A DNA stretch of 64,000 nucleotides, from NCBI RefSeq assembly GCF_014837045.1, contig NZ_JACSPR010000003.1, forward strand, positions 62,001 through 126,000, given 5' to 3'. This document shows positions 34,101 through 41,562 of the stretch, piece after piece. This stretch comes from Corynebacterium gallinarum. GTDB lineage: Bacteria; Actinomycetota; Actinomycetes; Mycobacteriales; Mycobacteriaceae. Both the position numbers and the translations under genes were made by a program. How positions within the stretch are numbered: position 1 is the stretch's first letter; each line of letters starts with the position of its first letter. Below the pieces are notes generated by a model. The model was not told the DNA's origin. It saw nothing but the letters and a program-made list of their open reading frames with translations, and searched no databases.

Positions 34101-35565
34101 GTGGGTGGAATTGGACCGCCACCTCACCGGCGCAGAGGCCGAGGACTTCACCCTCGAGGGCCTGGTCAACGCCGCCGAGTTCGCCGACAACGGTACCGTC
34201 ACCGTGCTCGTGCAGCACTCCGAGGGTTTCTCCGGCCCCGACCACACCACCCGTGACTCGGAGGTGGCACCCGCCCACCCGGATGATGTGCCGCGCTCCG
34301 ACTACGACTTCACTCTCGCCTGGGAATCCGACACCCAGTACTACAACGAGCAGTACACCCAGCACCAGGAGAGCATCCACGACTACCTGCTGGAGGAGCA
34401 TGAGAACAAGAACATCCAGTTCCTGTTCCACACCGGTGACGTGGTGGACAACTACGACCAGCCGGAGCAGTGGGCCAACGCCGTCCCGCAGTACGACCGC
34501 CTGGACGAGGCCGGTCTGCCGTATTCCGTCATCGCCGGCAACCACGACGTGGACTACGTCAACGATGACTTCAGCGAATTCAGCAGCCGCTTCGGCGAGG
34601 CCCGCTTCACAGACAACCCGTGGTACATGGAGAGCTTCCGGGACAACCGTGGCCACTATGATCTGTTTTCCGCCGGCGGCATCGACTTCATCAACGTGGC
34701 CATGGGCTGGGCCCCGGGTGATGACGCCATCGCATGGATGAACGAGGTTCTGGCCAAGCACCCGGAGCGGGTGGCCATCATTAACCTGCATGAGTTCATG
34801 CTCACCACCGGTGGTCTCGGGCCGATCCCGCAGCGCATCCTCGACGAGGTGGCCGCCACCAACCCGAACGTGCACATGATCATGTCCGGCCACTACCACG
34901 ACGCCTACCAGCGCACCGACTCCTTCGACGATGACGGCGACGGCGTTGCTGAGCGCACTGTCACCTCCATGCTGTTTGACTACCAGGGCCTGCCCGAGGG
35001 CGGCCAGGGCTTCCTGCGCCTGCTGCACTTCGACAACGAAGGCGAGAAGATGATGGTGCGCACCTACTCACCATCCCTGGGACAGTACAACTCCGACGAG
35101 CCCTCCCTCATGGGACCGGCTGAGGATCCATGGATGTACCAGGAATTCGACCTGCCCTATGCGCAGCTGGGCATTGAACCGGAGGGCCGCACCCTGGCCA
35201 GCGACTCGTTCAGCGTGGATTTCCTCACCTCTGAGGAAATTGGTTCGGTTTCTGATGTTGCCTCCGGCGATACCGGATCTATGGTCTGGGAGGATGTCCC
35301 GGCGGGTCGCCACAGCTGGTATGTGCGCACCGAGGATCCCTTCGGTGGTGTGGAGATCTCCCCGGCGCAGTCCTTCACCGCGGGGGAGGGGTCCCAGTCT
35401 GACAGTGACAACAATGGCAGCTCGGCGGGCAGTTCCGACTCCGGCCGCGCAGGCTTCCTGGGCGCGATCGGCGGGTTCTTCGCCGGCGCTGCAGCACTGG
35501 CGGGTGCAGCCTTCGCCTTCATTCCGAATCTGTGGGAGCAGGTTCAGGGCATGTTCCGTAGCTAG
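31132..35565 (+). CDS. very large secreted protein: lamin-tail domains plus calcineurin-like phosphoesterase
   Basis: 1477 residues. TTG start at 31132 with RBS GAGAAGGA. A signal peptide ends near residue 29 (HIAVAQ). Two lamin-tail (LTD) domains follow at about 54-190 and 263-400 (each with a NGMANG- or GGMANGSARGI-type turn), then Ig-like/Big repeats to about 890. A metallophosphoesterase domain lies at about 1055-1290 with metal ligands in ESDTQYYN, HTGDVVDN, GNHDVDY, NLHEF and GHYHDAY. A Ser/Gly linker and a hydrophobic helix at about 1441-1465 anchor the end in the envelope. It is likely a surface nuclease or phosphatase releasing phosphate; the substrate is not shown. A parS palindrome follows the stop. 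Confidence 0.88.
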   Translation: MKLRRNGLRLAIAATAACAVTTGHIAVAQDNAVGDLTTAVADLAAATAGTPSDLVITEILPNTTGHDEFEFFEVHNTGTVPATIGAGEYTFAYSYADSTDTTRDVALDLGAPVTVTPGETVVIWLNYTATNIDSFARSEQEFRDFYGMDDSARIFRATGQNGMANGGDRGIRILHNGEVSSWSHYPSGSAGVQLGVEFALPVAGEHSAVPVRTQTAPTPGVITADQLLPGGATGELPADPEDPVVDPELDLAIFDGLTPPTVAAPLVLTELLANSDNVGGSDAYEFIEVTNTTAEPVDFSDYTLNYLYPQDEFINTNAAVWASQPGDVIIAPGASLVFWIKNGPNNELTAADFNAAYGTNLTAGVDLVEINSGGMANGSARGIQIQTNTGHMINRGYYNMAGASDVELNRSLNYAVDAGDLLKQTLLGNASPTPGTAHPSQLPNPLLPVTVDTQAPVVTDTTSGTITPGEPFTFSFEATDNELVRTLTLNLRSNISTEAQEINLTADTEGNYSWQLPAADITGKAWFEYTVTATDGINTVTTDPVRLGVDGANTDPVRLNLTNDQWVNGTTDIIGASDTFGEDVELLIDASPVTTSPSLPAAPTFAMEITQTDVFFRNGILAGGEELLIFDEGTYERIESVSTAVPLYHVNDDGTVTVSVYAGTKAAAAIDLNENNDDFQIRNLRLILPDGRTLTPAGITDQQEWLKMGDSAGKLDFFDATFTLPEDAFTGVAHAWDTTGVTDGEHTVTVTRADGETINRTVRVDNTGPELNVTGVTDGAELRGAVEINATATDAGAGVENIETLLNGERVELPFTTGSLDLPAGEHTITIRAEDKVGNRTEHTITFTTPEENPISGDFAPTGGETVAAGDVTLTARANDPSGDDLDLTFLEADTPALDSGRVRMATGTVADAATTDRTEATNLSREDVDKLAGLDGLGTEAASDTAFPYQLFEVDAADNLATDTQLRVNWAGNADGRAQVILYALRGSEWVELDRHLTGAEAEDFTLEGLVNAAEFADNGTVTVLVQHSEGFSGPDHTTRDSEVAPAHPDDVPRSDYDFTLAWESDTQYYNEQYTQHQESIHDYLLEEHENKNIQFLFHTGDVVDNYDQPEQWANAVPQYDRLDEAGLPYSVIAGNHDVDYVNDDFSEFSSRFGEARFTDNPWYMESFRDNRGHYDLFSAGGIDFINVAMGWAPGDDAIAWMNEVLAKHPERVAIINLHEFMLTTGGLGPIPQRILDEVAATNPNVHMIMSGHYHDAYQRTDSFDDDGDGVAERTVTSMLFDYQGLPEGGQGFLRLLHFDNEGEKMMVRTYSPSLGQYNSDEPSLMGPAEDPWMYQEFDLPYAQLGIEPEGRTLASDSFSVDFLTSEEIGSVSDVASGDTGSMVWEDVPAGRHSWYVRTEDPFGGVEISPAQSFTAGEGSQSDSDNNGSSAGSSDSGRAGFLGAIGGFFAGAAALAGAAFAFIPNLWEQVQGMFRS

Positions 35566-35582
35566 TTTCCCATAGGAGCCGA

Positions 35583-35624
35583 GGAAAAATCCCGATGTTT
35601 CACGTGAAACATCGGGATTTTTCC
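35583..35624. terminator. 42-bp perfect palindrome with parS core, likely terminator
   Basis: Two perfect 21-nt arms centred on CACGTG; outside parS the arms read GGAAAAATCCCGA and its complement, giving a T-run on the + strand just after the 31132 gene and on the - strand as well. Lies between convergent genes. Confidence 0.75.
35596..35611. other. parS: parS centromere site 4
   Basis: Exact TGTTTCACGTGAAACA; the origin-proximal parS in this window, about 28 kb left of the DnaA-box region. Confidence 0.95.
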
Positions 35625-35708
35625 ATGCTGCCATCACCTACTGGGCCCCGCCCTGCATCCGCCACCACACGCGTGGCAGGGGCGGTGTCGATAAGCGCGC
35701 AGAACAAA

Positions 35709-35733
35709 CCCCGCCGACAGGGTGTCGGCGGGG
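35709..35733 (-). terminator. terminator hairpin after pdxK
   Basis: CCCCGCCGACA (35709-35719) pairs perfectly with TGTCGGCGGGG (35723-35733); on the - strand it runs into TTTGTTCT. Confidence 0.8.
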
Positions 35734-35750
35734 CGGTGGGCTAACGGGGT

Positions 35751-36551
35751 CTACTTGTTGTCCGCGCTCAGCCAGACGGAGGTGAACGGCGCGTTGGAGG
35801 CAACGGCGTCGCGGACGGCCTGGGTGACCACGCGCTTGGCGGTGGCCACGGCATCAACCACGGAGGCGTTCTTGGCCAGTTCGGCGGTGATCACGGCGGC
35901 GAAGGTGCAGCCGGCGCCGGAGACGCGGTCTTCACCGATCTTGCGCTCGGAGAACACGTGGTACTCGGAGCCGTCGAAAAGCACATCCACGGCGTCCTCA
36001 CCGGGGAAGTCCATGCCACCCTTGACCACCACATACTGGGGGCCCTGTTCGTGGATGAGACGGGCGGCCTCCTTGAGATCATCGATGGTCTCGAGCTTTT
36101 CCACGCCGGACAGGGTGGTGGCCTCGAAGTTGTTGGGGGTGATGACGGTGGCCTGCGGGAGGACCTTGTCGCGCAGGGCGGTGTCGGTGTCCAGGGCCGC
36201 GCCCGGCTCCTGGCCCTTGCAGATCAGGACGGGGTCGAGAACAACGTGCCTGAACGAGTTGGCTTCCAGGGCGCCAGCGACGGTGTCGATGGTCGCGGGG
36301 GTGCCCAGCATGCCGATTTTGACCACCTCGAGATCATGGGCGCCGGTGGCCGCCTCGATCTGGTTGGAGATAACATCCGGATCCACCGGCACGAAGCGGT
36401 GATTCCAGTTGTTCTTGGGGTCGAAGGCGACGATGCACGTGATGGCACCAATACCGTAGACATCCAGTTGTTGGAACGTTTTCAGGTCGACCTGGATACC
36501 GGCGCCGCCGGTTGCCTCGGAACCTGCAATGACAAATGCGTAATTGACCAC
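35751..36551 (-). CDS. pdxK: pyridoxine/pyridoxal kinase of the ThiD-like (CC-PLK) type
   Basis: A 266-residue ribokinase-fold enzyme that phosphorylates vitamin B6 vitamers, and possibly hydroxymethylpyrimidine. Seen: GSEATGGAGIQVDLKTFQ at the N-terminus, VVLDPVLICKG, TPNNFEATTLSG, and the anion hole GAGCTFAAVITAELA, where the cysteine replaces the usual aspartate of GAGDT as in the PdxK of Gram-positive bacteria. GTG start at 36551. The preference for B6 over thiamine precursors rests on this GAGCTF motif. Stand-alone gene. Confidence 0.8.
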   Translation of the reverse strand: MVNYAFVIAGSEATGGAGIQVDLKTFQQLDVYGIGAITCIVAFDPKNNWNHRFVPVDPDVISNQIEAATGAHDLEVVKIGMLGTPATIDTVAGALEANSFRHVVLDPVLICKGQEPGAALDTDTALRDKVLPQATVITPNNFEATTLSGVEKLETIDDLKEAARLIHEQGPQYVVVKGGMDFPGEDAVDVLFDGSEYHVFSERKIGEDRVSGAGCTFAAVITAELAKNASVVDAVATAKRVVTQAVRDAVASNAPFTSVWLSADNK

Positions 36552-36630
36552 CTACACAAACTTACGAGGTTTCACCCGTAATGGGAATCATTGCCCCCGT
36601 TGATTTATGTCACCCGTAGACTCGTGGGCC

Positions 36631-36975
36631 ATGAGCAGAATTATCCACGTGCGCACCGAGATCGAGATCCCCGGCCACCCGTCGGCCATCCACGTCGCGG
36701 AGATGAGGGAGCTTGTCGACGCAACCCCCACCTCCCCGGCCATGTGCACCATGGTGCGGATCATTGAACTCGCCGGCACCACCGCCGGCGAAACCGTCAC
36801 CGGCGCCGGGGTGATCGGTGGCAACCAGGAGGGATTGGCGGCCACACCAAATGAGACGGTGCCACACCCGGATTCCTACGCGGATTTCCCCGACATCACC
36901 GCACGCATGATCACAGCCGAGGAATTCGAGGGTCTGTGGGTGGAGGCGGTGACCAAGTTCCCGCAGGTGGGGTAG
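36631..36975 (+). CDS. small conserved-looking protein of unknown function
   Basis: A 114-residue acidic soluble protein starting MSRIIHVRTEIEIPG. No signal peptide, membrane helix or known motif. Codon use and third-position GC match neighbours, so it is judged real. An in-frame ATG at 36607 is an alternative start. It is divergent from pdxK by 79 bp and ends 8 bp before the convergent secreted-protein gene. A copy of the 11-bp motif lies in the gene (36711-36721). Confidence 0.65.
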   Translation: MSRIIHVRTEIEIPGHPSAIHVAEMRELVDATPTSPAMCTMVRIIELAGTTAGETVTGAGVIGGNQEGLAATPNETVPHPDSYADFPDITARMITAEEFEGLWVEAVTKFPQVG

Positions 36976-36983
36976 TTGTCCGT

Positions 36984-37676
36984 TTAGCTGCTGCCCGACG
37001 ATCCGAAGGCCTTCACCGGCAGATCGGGGAGCTCATCATCGATGTCCCCGTCAGCGCAGTGGAACACCGGTTCATAGACCTGCTCCAGCAGGTCATGTCC
37101 CTGCTGGGCCAGAAAGTCGATGGTGCGCTTACCTGCCCGGCTGAACTCGCCACGCGGGGTGAGATCGGTGTTGCGGATGGTGTTGGCGGTGAGAAGGGCT
37201 TCCTGATGGCTCATGGTCACCGGCTGCGTCGGCCCCATGATCCTTTGCCGTGCCGTGACCACGCTGAGCGACATCTCATATTGGAAGTTGATGATCTCGA
37301 AAATCTCATTCTCCCGGAAACCCGCATTCATCGCCTGCCGGTTGAGGCGCGTGGCGACACCATTGACCGGGGTGCCCCGGAATGCCTCCCCGGTGGAGAA
37401 GTCCCGCGTGCCCCAGTTATCGAAGACATAATTGGTGAGCTGGGAAACGTCATAGGCGCTGGACATCGGGATGGATCGACTCAGGTGGTCATAGGACGCG
37501 AGGATCGCCTGATCCAGACCCCGGTTCACCTTGTCCTCATCACGCCCGGTGTAGGTGATGGTGCAGCTATCCTCATTCACGACCAGCTCATGAGCGCTGG
37601 CCCCGGGCATCTGAACAGAGGTGACCAGTAGTGCGGCAGCCATGGCGAGAACGGTGGCGGGACGGTGAACATTCAT
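36984..37676 (-). CDS. secreted protein, paralogue A (SFGSS-tail family)
   Basis: A 230-residue protein with a clear signal peptide (hydrophobic core about 8-20, cleavage near GASA-HE). The mature part has a short VNEDSCTITYTG segment, a helical middle with FRENEIFEI, and ends KAFGSSGSS. One Cys near each end (SCTIT, FHCADG) may form a disulphide. Function unknown. The neighbour at 37877 shares the start, middle and end motifs in the same order, so the two are tandem paralogues. Confidence 0.75.
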   Translation of the reverse strand: MNVHRPATVLAMAAALLVTSVQMPGASAHELVVNEDSCTITYTGRDEDKVNRGLDQAILASYDHLSRSIPMSSAYDVSQLTNYVFDNWGTRDFSTGEAFRGTPVNGVATRLNRQAMNAGFRENEIFEIINFQYEMSLSVVTARQRIMGPTQPVTMSHQEALLTANTIRNTDLTPRGEFSRAGKRTIDFLAQQGHDLLEQVYEPVFHCADGDIDDELPDLPVKAFGSSGSS

Positions 37677-37876
37677 GTGGATGATCCTAGAATCACAATG
37701 CAGGGCCCTGCTGCCGACATACTCAATCAACCGGGCGGACCGATGACCGCACCCGGCTGGCGCAGGAGGGGATTAAAACTCATCCCATCGTACCTTAGGG
37801 GTGCTACCGCCACCGTGCGGTGGGCGTCCCAACTTTCCACTGCACGGGTGAGGCTTATCGGTCAGTGGAGGATGGG

Positions 37877-38608
37877 TTAGCTGCTGCCAAAGGAAGACAG
37901 GGAGCCACCCCGATTATCTCCACCCGGGGTGGGGACTTCATCCCCTGGACCTGGGTCCACCGGGGTGGCTGGATCCTCCCCGACGCATTCCAGCAAAGGT
38001 GCTCTGAAGATCATCGTGGAATTCTCAAGCATCTCCATCGTCCGTTCAATGTGTCTGACACCCGGTTCGCTGGCGTCTGAGATAGCCTCATCAAACAACC
38101 CAGTCGTTGCCATCCCTACCAGCGCCTCACGGGCCTCATCCTTGGTATACACAACTGGCTCAACCACATAGTCCCCATCCTCCGAGGGCATATAAACCCA
38201 CATGAATATCAGAGCAAAGAAAACCCCTCGCAACAGTTGCAGGGAAGTAAATATCTCATTCTCGTGGAATCCTGCTGCCACTGCTGCGGCGTTCACCCGT
38301 GCTGCAGTTTCCGCAGCGGGGGAATCCGCGAAGGAAGCAACGGTTAGATCCTCACTGAAAAGTAGATTCTGTCCGACGTGGTTGACAAGGAGAGATAGAT
38401 CATCCATCGACACCCCTGGTAGGTCCGCCAGCAGTGAAGAGGCTATCTGTTCATCCGACTCATTTATGGCCTGTTCTAATAACAGGGTGTCCGCCGGGGT
38501 GTAGGTGATGGTGCAGACGTCGCCCTCCACGGTTAATTCATAAGCCTGGGCAACCGGTGCTGCGGTCATTGATTGCTTATGACCACTAAACCCCCCGGAA
38601 TCAATCAT
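37877..38608 (-). CDS. paralogue B of secreted SFGSS-tail family, signal peptide degraded
   Basis: A 243-residue relative of the protein at 36984: GDVCTITYT near the start, FHENEIFTSLQ in the middle, ECVG and SLSSFGSS at the end. The N-terminus keeps an AxA-like end (APVAQAYEL) but the hydrophobic core of a signal peptide is missing, and the reading frame begins directly after the stop codon of the hydrolase gene. An internal hydrophobic segment (LLRGVFFALIFMWVYMP, about 128-144) absent from paralogue A may now act as a membrane anchor. The starting point (38608 or ATG 38569) is uncertain. Lower GC than neighbours. Confidence 0.6.
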   Translation of the reverse strand: MIDSGGFSGHKQSMTAAPVAQAYELTVEGDVCTITYTPADTLLLEQAINESDEQIASSLLADLPGVSMDDLSLLVNHVGQNLLFSEDLTVASFADSPAAETAARVNAAAVAAGFHENEIFTSLQLLRGVFFALIFMWVYMPSEDGDYVVEPVVYTKDEAREALVGMATTGLFDEAISDASEPGVRHIERTMEMLENSTMIFRAPLLECVGEDPATPVDPGPGDEVPTPGGDNRGGSLSSFGSS

Positions 38609-39400
38609 CTAGGTCCCGTACCGGGCCACATCATCACAAAGATGACGTGGCCATTGCCTTACCTCAGCCGGGGTCGTGGCGATACGCAGTTGTGCGTCGG
38701 GCAGGAGCCTGGTCAGTTCAATCGCGGTCGACGTCGGGTGCCCAGGATCATCCACCCAACTGAGGATTGTTGTCGGGACCGCGATCCCCCTGATGGCATC
38801 ACGTGGGGGAAGATCGCTGGCCGCGGCGCCACGATAGGCCCAGGGAAGCAACCCGGTGGCGATATCGGGCACCGTATCCGGCACACCGGTTTCTGCCGGG
38901 GGATGCGCACCCATTGATTCCGCGATGAGCAGGGCATCCATACCGTTCAATTCAATAAAATCAGCCCTGGAGAGATAGTGGGCAGCCTGCGCGGCCCGTG
39001 TCTCCCAACCGGTCGGTGGCAACATGAAAGTGAAACCGCAGAAGCGCCCCGGATCCCGCACCGCGGCATGGAGGAGGGTCGCACATCCCATAGACGGCCC
39101 GACCCCGTGGACCTGCTCGTCGGGAAAGTAGGCATCCAGCAGCGCCAGCAGGTCGGCACTGAGACACTCCCACGTGTAGTCTCCCGCCACCGCCCGGCCG
39201 GTGGAATATCCGTGCCCCCGGGCATCGTAGCGAAGCAAGCGGGTGCCAGAAAGTCCACGGCCGAGGTCGAGATCCAGGAGCCGGTCGCGCTTCCGGGATG
39301 AACTCAGCCCATGGAGCTGTACGACAGGTTGGCCACCTTCATCACTATAGGAAACGGACAACGTCGATCCGGGAACCTCGAAGGTGCTGTGCTCAAGCAT
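38609..39400 (-). CDS. alpha/beta hydrolase
   Basis: A 263-residue alpha/beta hydrolase: oxyanion segment VVQLHGLSSS, the nucleophile elbow GPSMGC (G-x-S-x-G), a probable acid in SWVDDPGHP with histidine in the same loop or PRHLCDD near the end. The lid region is small. Substrate unknown. ATG 39400 (MLEHSTFEVPG) is favoured over an upstream GTG/ATG. It is divergent from the condensation-GNAT gene, 59 bp apart, with an operator-like inverted repeat between them, suggesting common control. Confidence 0.83.
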   Translation of the reverse strand: MLEHSTFEVPGSTLSVSYSDEGGQPVVQLHGLSSSRKRDRLLDLDLGRGLSGTRLLRYDARGHGYSTGRAVAGDYTWECLSADLLALLDAYFPDEQVHGVGPSMGCATLLHAAVRDPGRFCGFTFMLPPTGWETRAAQAAHYLSRADFIELNGMDALLIAESMGAHPPAETGVPDTVPDIATGLLPWAYRGAAASDLPPRDAIRGIAVPTTILSWVDDPGHPTSTAIELTRLLPDAQLRIATTPAEVRQWPRHLCDDVARYGT

Positions 39401-39423
39401 GCTGGGTCTCCTTAGCCATTTAT

Positions 39424-39437
39424 CTATCAACCGATAG
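39424..39437. promoter_or_regulatory. operator-like inverted repeat in divergent promoter
   Basis: CTATC-4-GATAG, in the 59-bp gap between divergent genes, overlapping where both promoters must lie. Size and form fit a TetR- or MarR-type operator. No local regulator gene for it is identified. Confidence 0.55.
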
Positions 39438-39459
39438 GTATGTGGGTTATACTACCGCT

Positions 39460-41190
39460 ATGAGACTGACTCATGTGGACCAGTTACTCCTTCCCTTCGG
39501 CACATTGCACAGCTACCAGGCCACCGTGTCGGCCCCCGGCGACGCGGTACCCGTCTCCTTCGACCAGAACAGACACGTCGGTGCGGGTGAGCGCACCGGC
39601 AGCTGGATGGCGCTGAGTATCCGCCTGGACGACAGGGTCGACCATGATGAGCTCTCCCACGCATGGCTACAGGTGGTGGACCGCCACGGCACCCTGCGCA
39701 CCGCTTTCAGCACAGATTCGGCCGGACAGGTTCAGGCACACCGTATTGAGGTCCACCCCGGCGCCTGGATCCAACATCCCATCGCACCGGGGGAAACGAT
39801 GAACGATGCTTTAAACCTCGTACTCAACCGGCATTGCTCGCCCTATGCCCGCCCATCCCACCGACTCTGCGTGGTTGAGGCCACCGCTGGGCCCGTCATC
39901 ATCCTCGCCAGTGACCATTCCCATGTGGACATGTGGTCCATGCTCATCCTCGCCCGAGATCTACTCGAGGCACTGGAGGGCGGGGACATCAGTGATCCCG
40001 TACCTGCCTTCGAGGAGCACACCGTCGAACTGCGGTCCCGACCCCCGGCTCCAGATTCCATCCACCGACGCTGGCGGGAGATCATTGCGGCAGGGGAGGG
40101 GAAGATGCCGCGGTTTCCCTTGCCACTGGGTGATGCCCTTGCCCAGCCGGAGCGGGTGGAGGTGCGCGATATCTTCGGTGTGAATGATCTGGCCATCTAT
40201 TCCTCCCACGCACGGTCCGTCGGCGTGAGCACGCTGGCACTGACCACCTCGATCATGGCGGAGGTGACCCGCGAACAGGCCAATGTCCCGTTGCGTGCGG
40301 TATTTCCTGTACACAGTCGTTTTGATGAGCGCTGGCATGATTCCTGCGGCTGGTTCATCACCAACTCCGTCATCGAGGTCACAGAATCCGACATCAAGGG
40401 GGCAGCCACCGCGGTACGCGAAGCCGTGCTGTTGGGCAGCCACCCCCTGGAGGAGATCCTCATCCCCTGGGGTGGCCTGCCCGAGACCCCCGGTATGTTC
40501 GCCATATCCTGGTTGGACCTGCGCCGTCTGCCCGTGCATATCGACGATATCGGCCTCGACGCCCAGTACGTCAGCGCCGCGATCCACACCGATGGTGTGA
40601 TGCTGTGGTTCATCCTGGACCGTTCCGGCGCCCACCTGCGCTGCCGATACCCGGACACCCCAACCGCCCGCATCAGCGTCGGCCACTGGCTCGATGCCGT
40701 GGTCAGCAGGATGCGTACCCACTCCTCTGGAACCCAGGTGCACATCCTCAACAGGTCCTTCATCATCACCCCGGCCCGGCGTGAGGATGTCCCCGCCATC
40801 ACCGAGATGCTTGACGGCACACCCCTGGATCCCTCAGCGCTCACCCGGTTGGAAGCCGCCTTTGATGTACTCACCCACGAATCCTCGCACTACCTGGCGG
40901 TGGCTCGGGATGACTCGAACACGGTGGTGGGTGCGATGCAACTGACCTTCATCCCGCAGTTGGCCGGGGGCGGGACGATGAAGCTACTAATCGATTTCCT
41001 GCGTGTCATCGAACCCCTGCGCAACACCGGATTGGCGGACACCATGCTGGACTGGGCCCATGAACATGGACGGGCTCGGGGTGCGGGCCTGGCCGAGCTG
41101 CACGCCCCGGGACAGCGGGTCGGCCCCTTGGCAGACCGGGCCGGGTACACCCACGGCACGGAGGGCAGACAGCGCCTGCTATCCCAGTGA
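39460..41190 (+). CDS. condensation-type acyltransferase fused to GNAT acetyltransferase
   Basis: A 576-residue fusion. Residues about 1-425 resemble a condensation/PapA-type acyltransferase: the catalytic H153-S-H-V-D157 (HxxxD) sits after a beta strand (VIILASDHSHVD), and a DFGWG-like position is taken by GMFAISW. The C-terminal part, from about 434, is a GNAT domain (ITPARREDVPAITEML; LRNTGLADTMLDWAHEHGRA as the CoA-binding segment). It has no carrier protein or adenylation domain, so it probably transfers acyl groups from CoA thioesters. Divergent from an alpha/beta hydrolase gene. Expected product: an acylated lipid or small metabolite, unknown. Confidence 0.78.
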   Translation: MRLTHVDQLLLPFGTLHSYQATVSAPGDAVPVSFDQNRHVGAGERTGSWMALSIRLDDRVDHDELSHAWLQVVDRHGTLRTAFSTDSAGQVQAHRIEVHPGAWIQHPIAPGETMNDALNLVLNRHCSPYARPSHRLCVVEATAGPVIILASDHSHVDMWSMLILARDLLEALEGGDISDPVPAFEEHTVELRSRPPAPDSIHRRWREIIAAGEGKMPRFPLPLGDALAQPERVEVRDIFGVNDLAIYSSHARSVGVSTLALTTSIMAEVTREQANVPLRAVFPVHSRFDERWHDSCGWFITNSVIEVTESDIKGAATAVREAVLLGSHPLEEILIPWGGLPETPGMFAISWLDLRRLPVHIDDIGLDAQYVSAAIHTDGVMLWFILDRSGAHLRCRYPDTPTARISVGHWLDAVVSRMRTHSSGTQVHILNRSFIITPARREDVPAITEMLDGTPLDPSALTRLEAAFDVLTHESSHYLAVARDDSNTVVGAMQLTFIPQLAGGGTMKLLIDFLRVIEPLRNTGLADTMLDWAHEHGRARGAGLAELHAPGQRVGPLADRAGYTHGTEGRQRLLSQ

Positions 41191-41211
41191 CACCCCGAGA
41201 AACCTGCCGGG

Positions 41212-41562
41212 TTAAGGAAACACCACGTTGACCAGCACCATATACGCCACGGTTCCGCCCACGATAGACAGGCCGGCGGAGCGTCGCCACCAGTGCAACA
41301 GAGCGGTGATGCCCACGGCGATGAGGGAGGCCCAGATGCCGCCGGGTTCACCGGTGGAGGAGAACAGAGTGTAGATCACCAGCACGCTCATGACACCCAC
41401 CGGCATGGTCCGGCTGAGCACGCCCATGAGCTGGTTGTTCTTCACGCCCCGCATGGCCACGAAGGGGAAGAGGCGGAGCAGCACGGTGATGATGGCGACG
41501 GGGATCAGCACCGCCGCCACCTGGCCCAGGCTCACGCCGACGGGGAGTCCGTAATCACCCAT
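41212..41562 (-). CDS. AzlD-family branched-chain amino acid exporter subunit
   Basis: A 116-residue membrane protein with four hydrophobic segments; RLFPFVAMRG is the AzlD family signature. It forms a two-part exporter with AzlC (next gene), known as BrnEF in Corynebacterium for export of isoleucine, leucine, valine and methionine. Start overlaps the end of azlC by 8 bp. No lrp regulator gene is adjacent, unlike the characterised brnFE locus, so this may be a second system. Confidence 0.85.
   Translation of the reverse strand: MGDYGLPVGVSLGQVAAVLIPVAIITVLLRLFPFVAMRGVKNNQLMGVLSRTMPVGVMSVLVIYTLFSSTGEPGGIWASLIAVGITALLHWWRRSAGLSIVGGTVAYMVLVNVVFP

Noticed and set aside
31810..35028. Open frame of over 1000 codons on the minus strand
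   Set aside because: It is the antisense of the lamin-tail/phosphoesterase gene. High third-position GC removes stop codons from this frame; the predicted protein is a Gly/Val/His-rich sequence with no domain.
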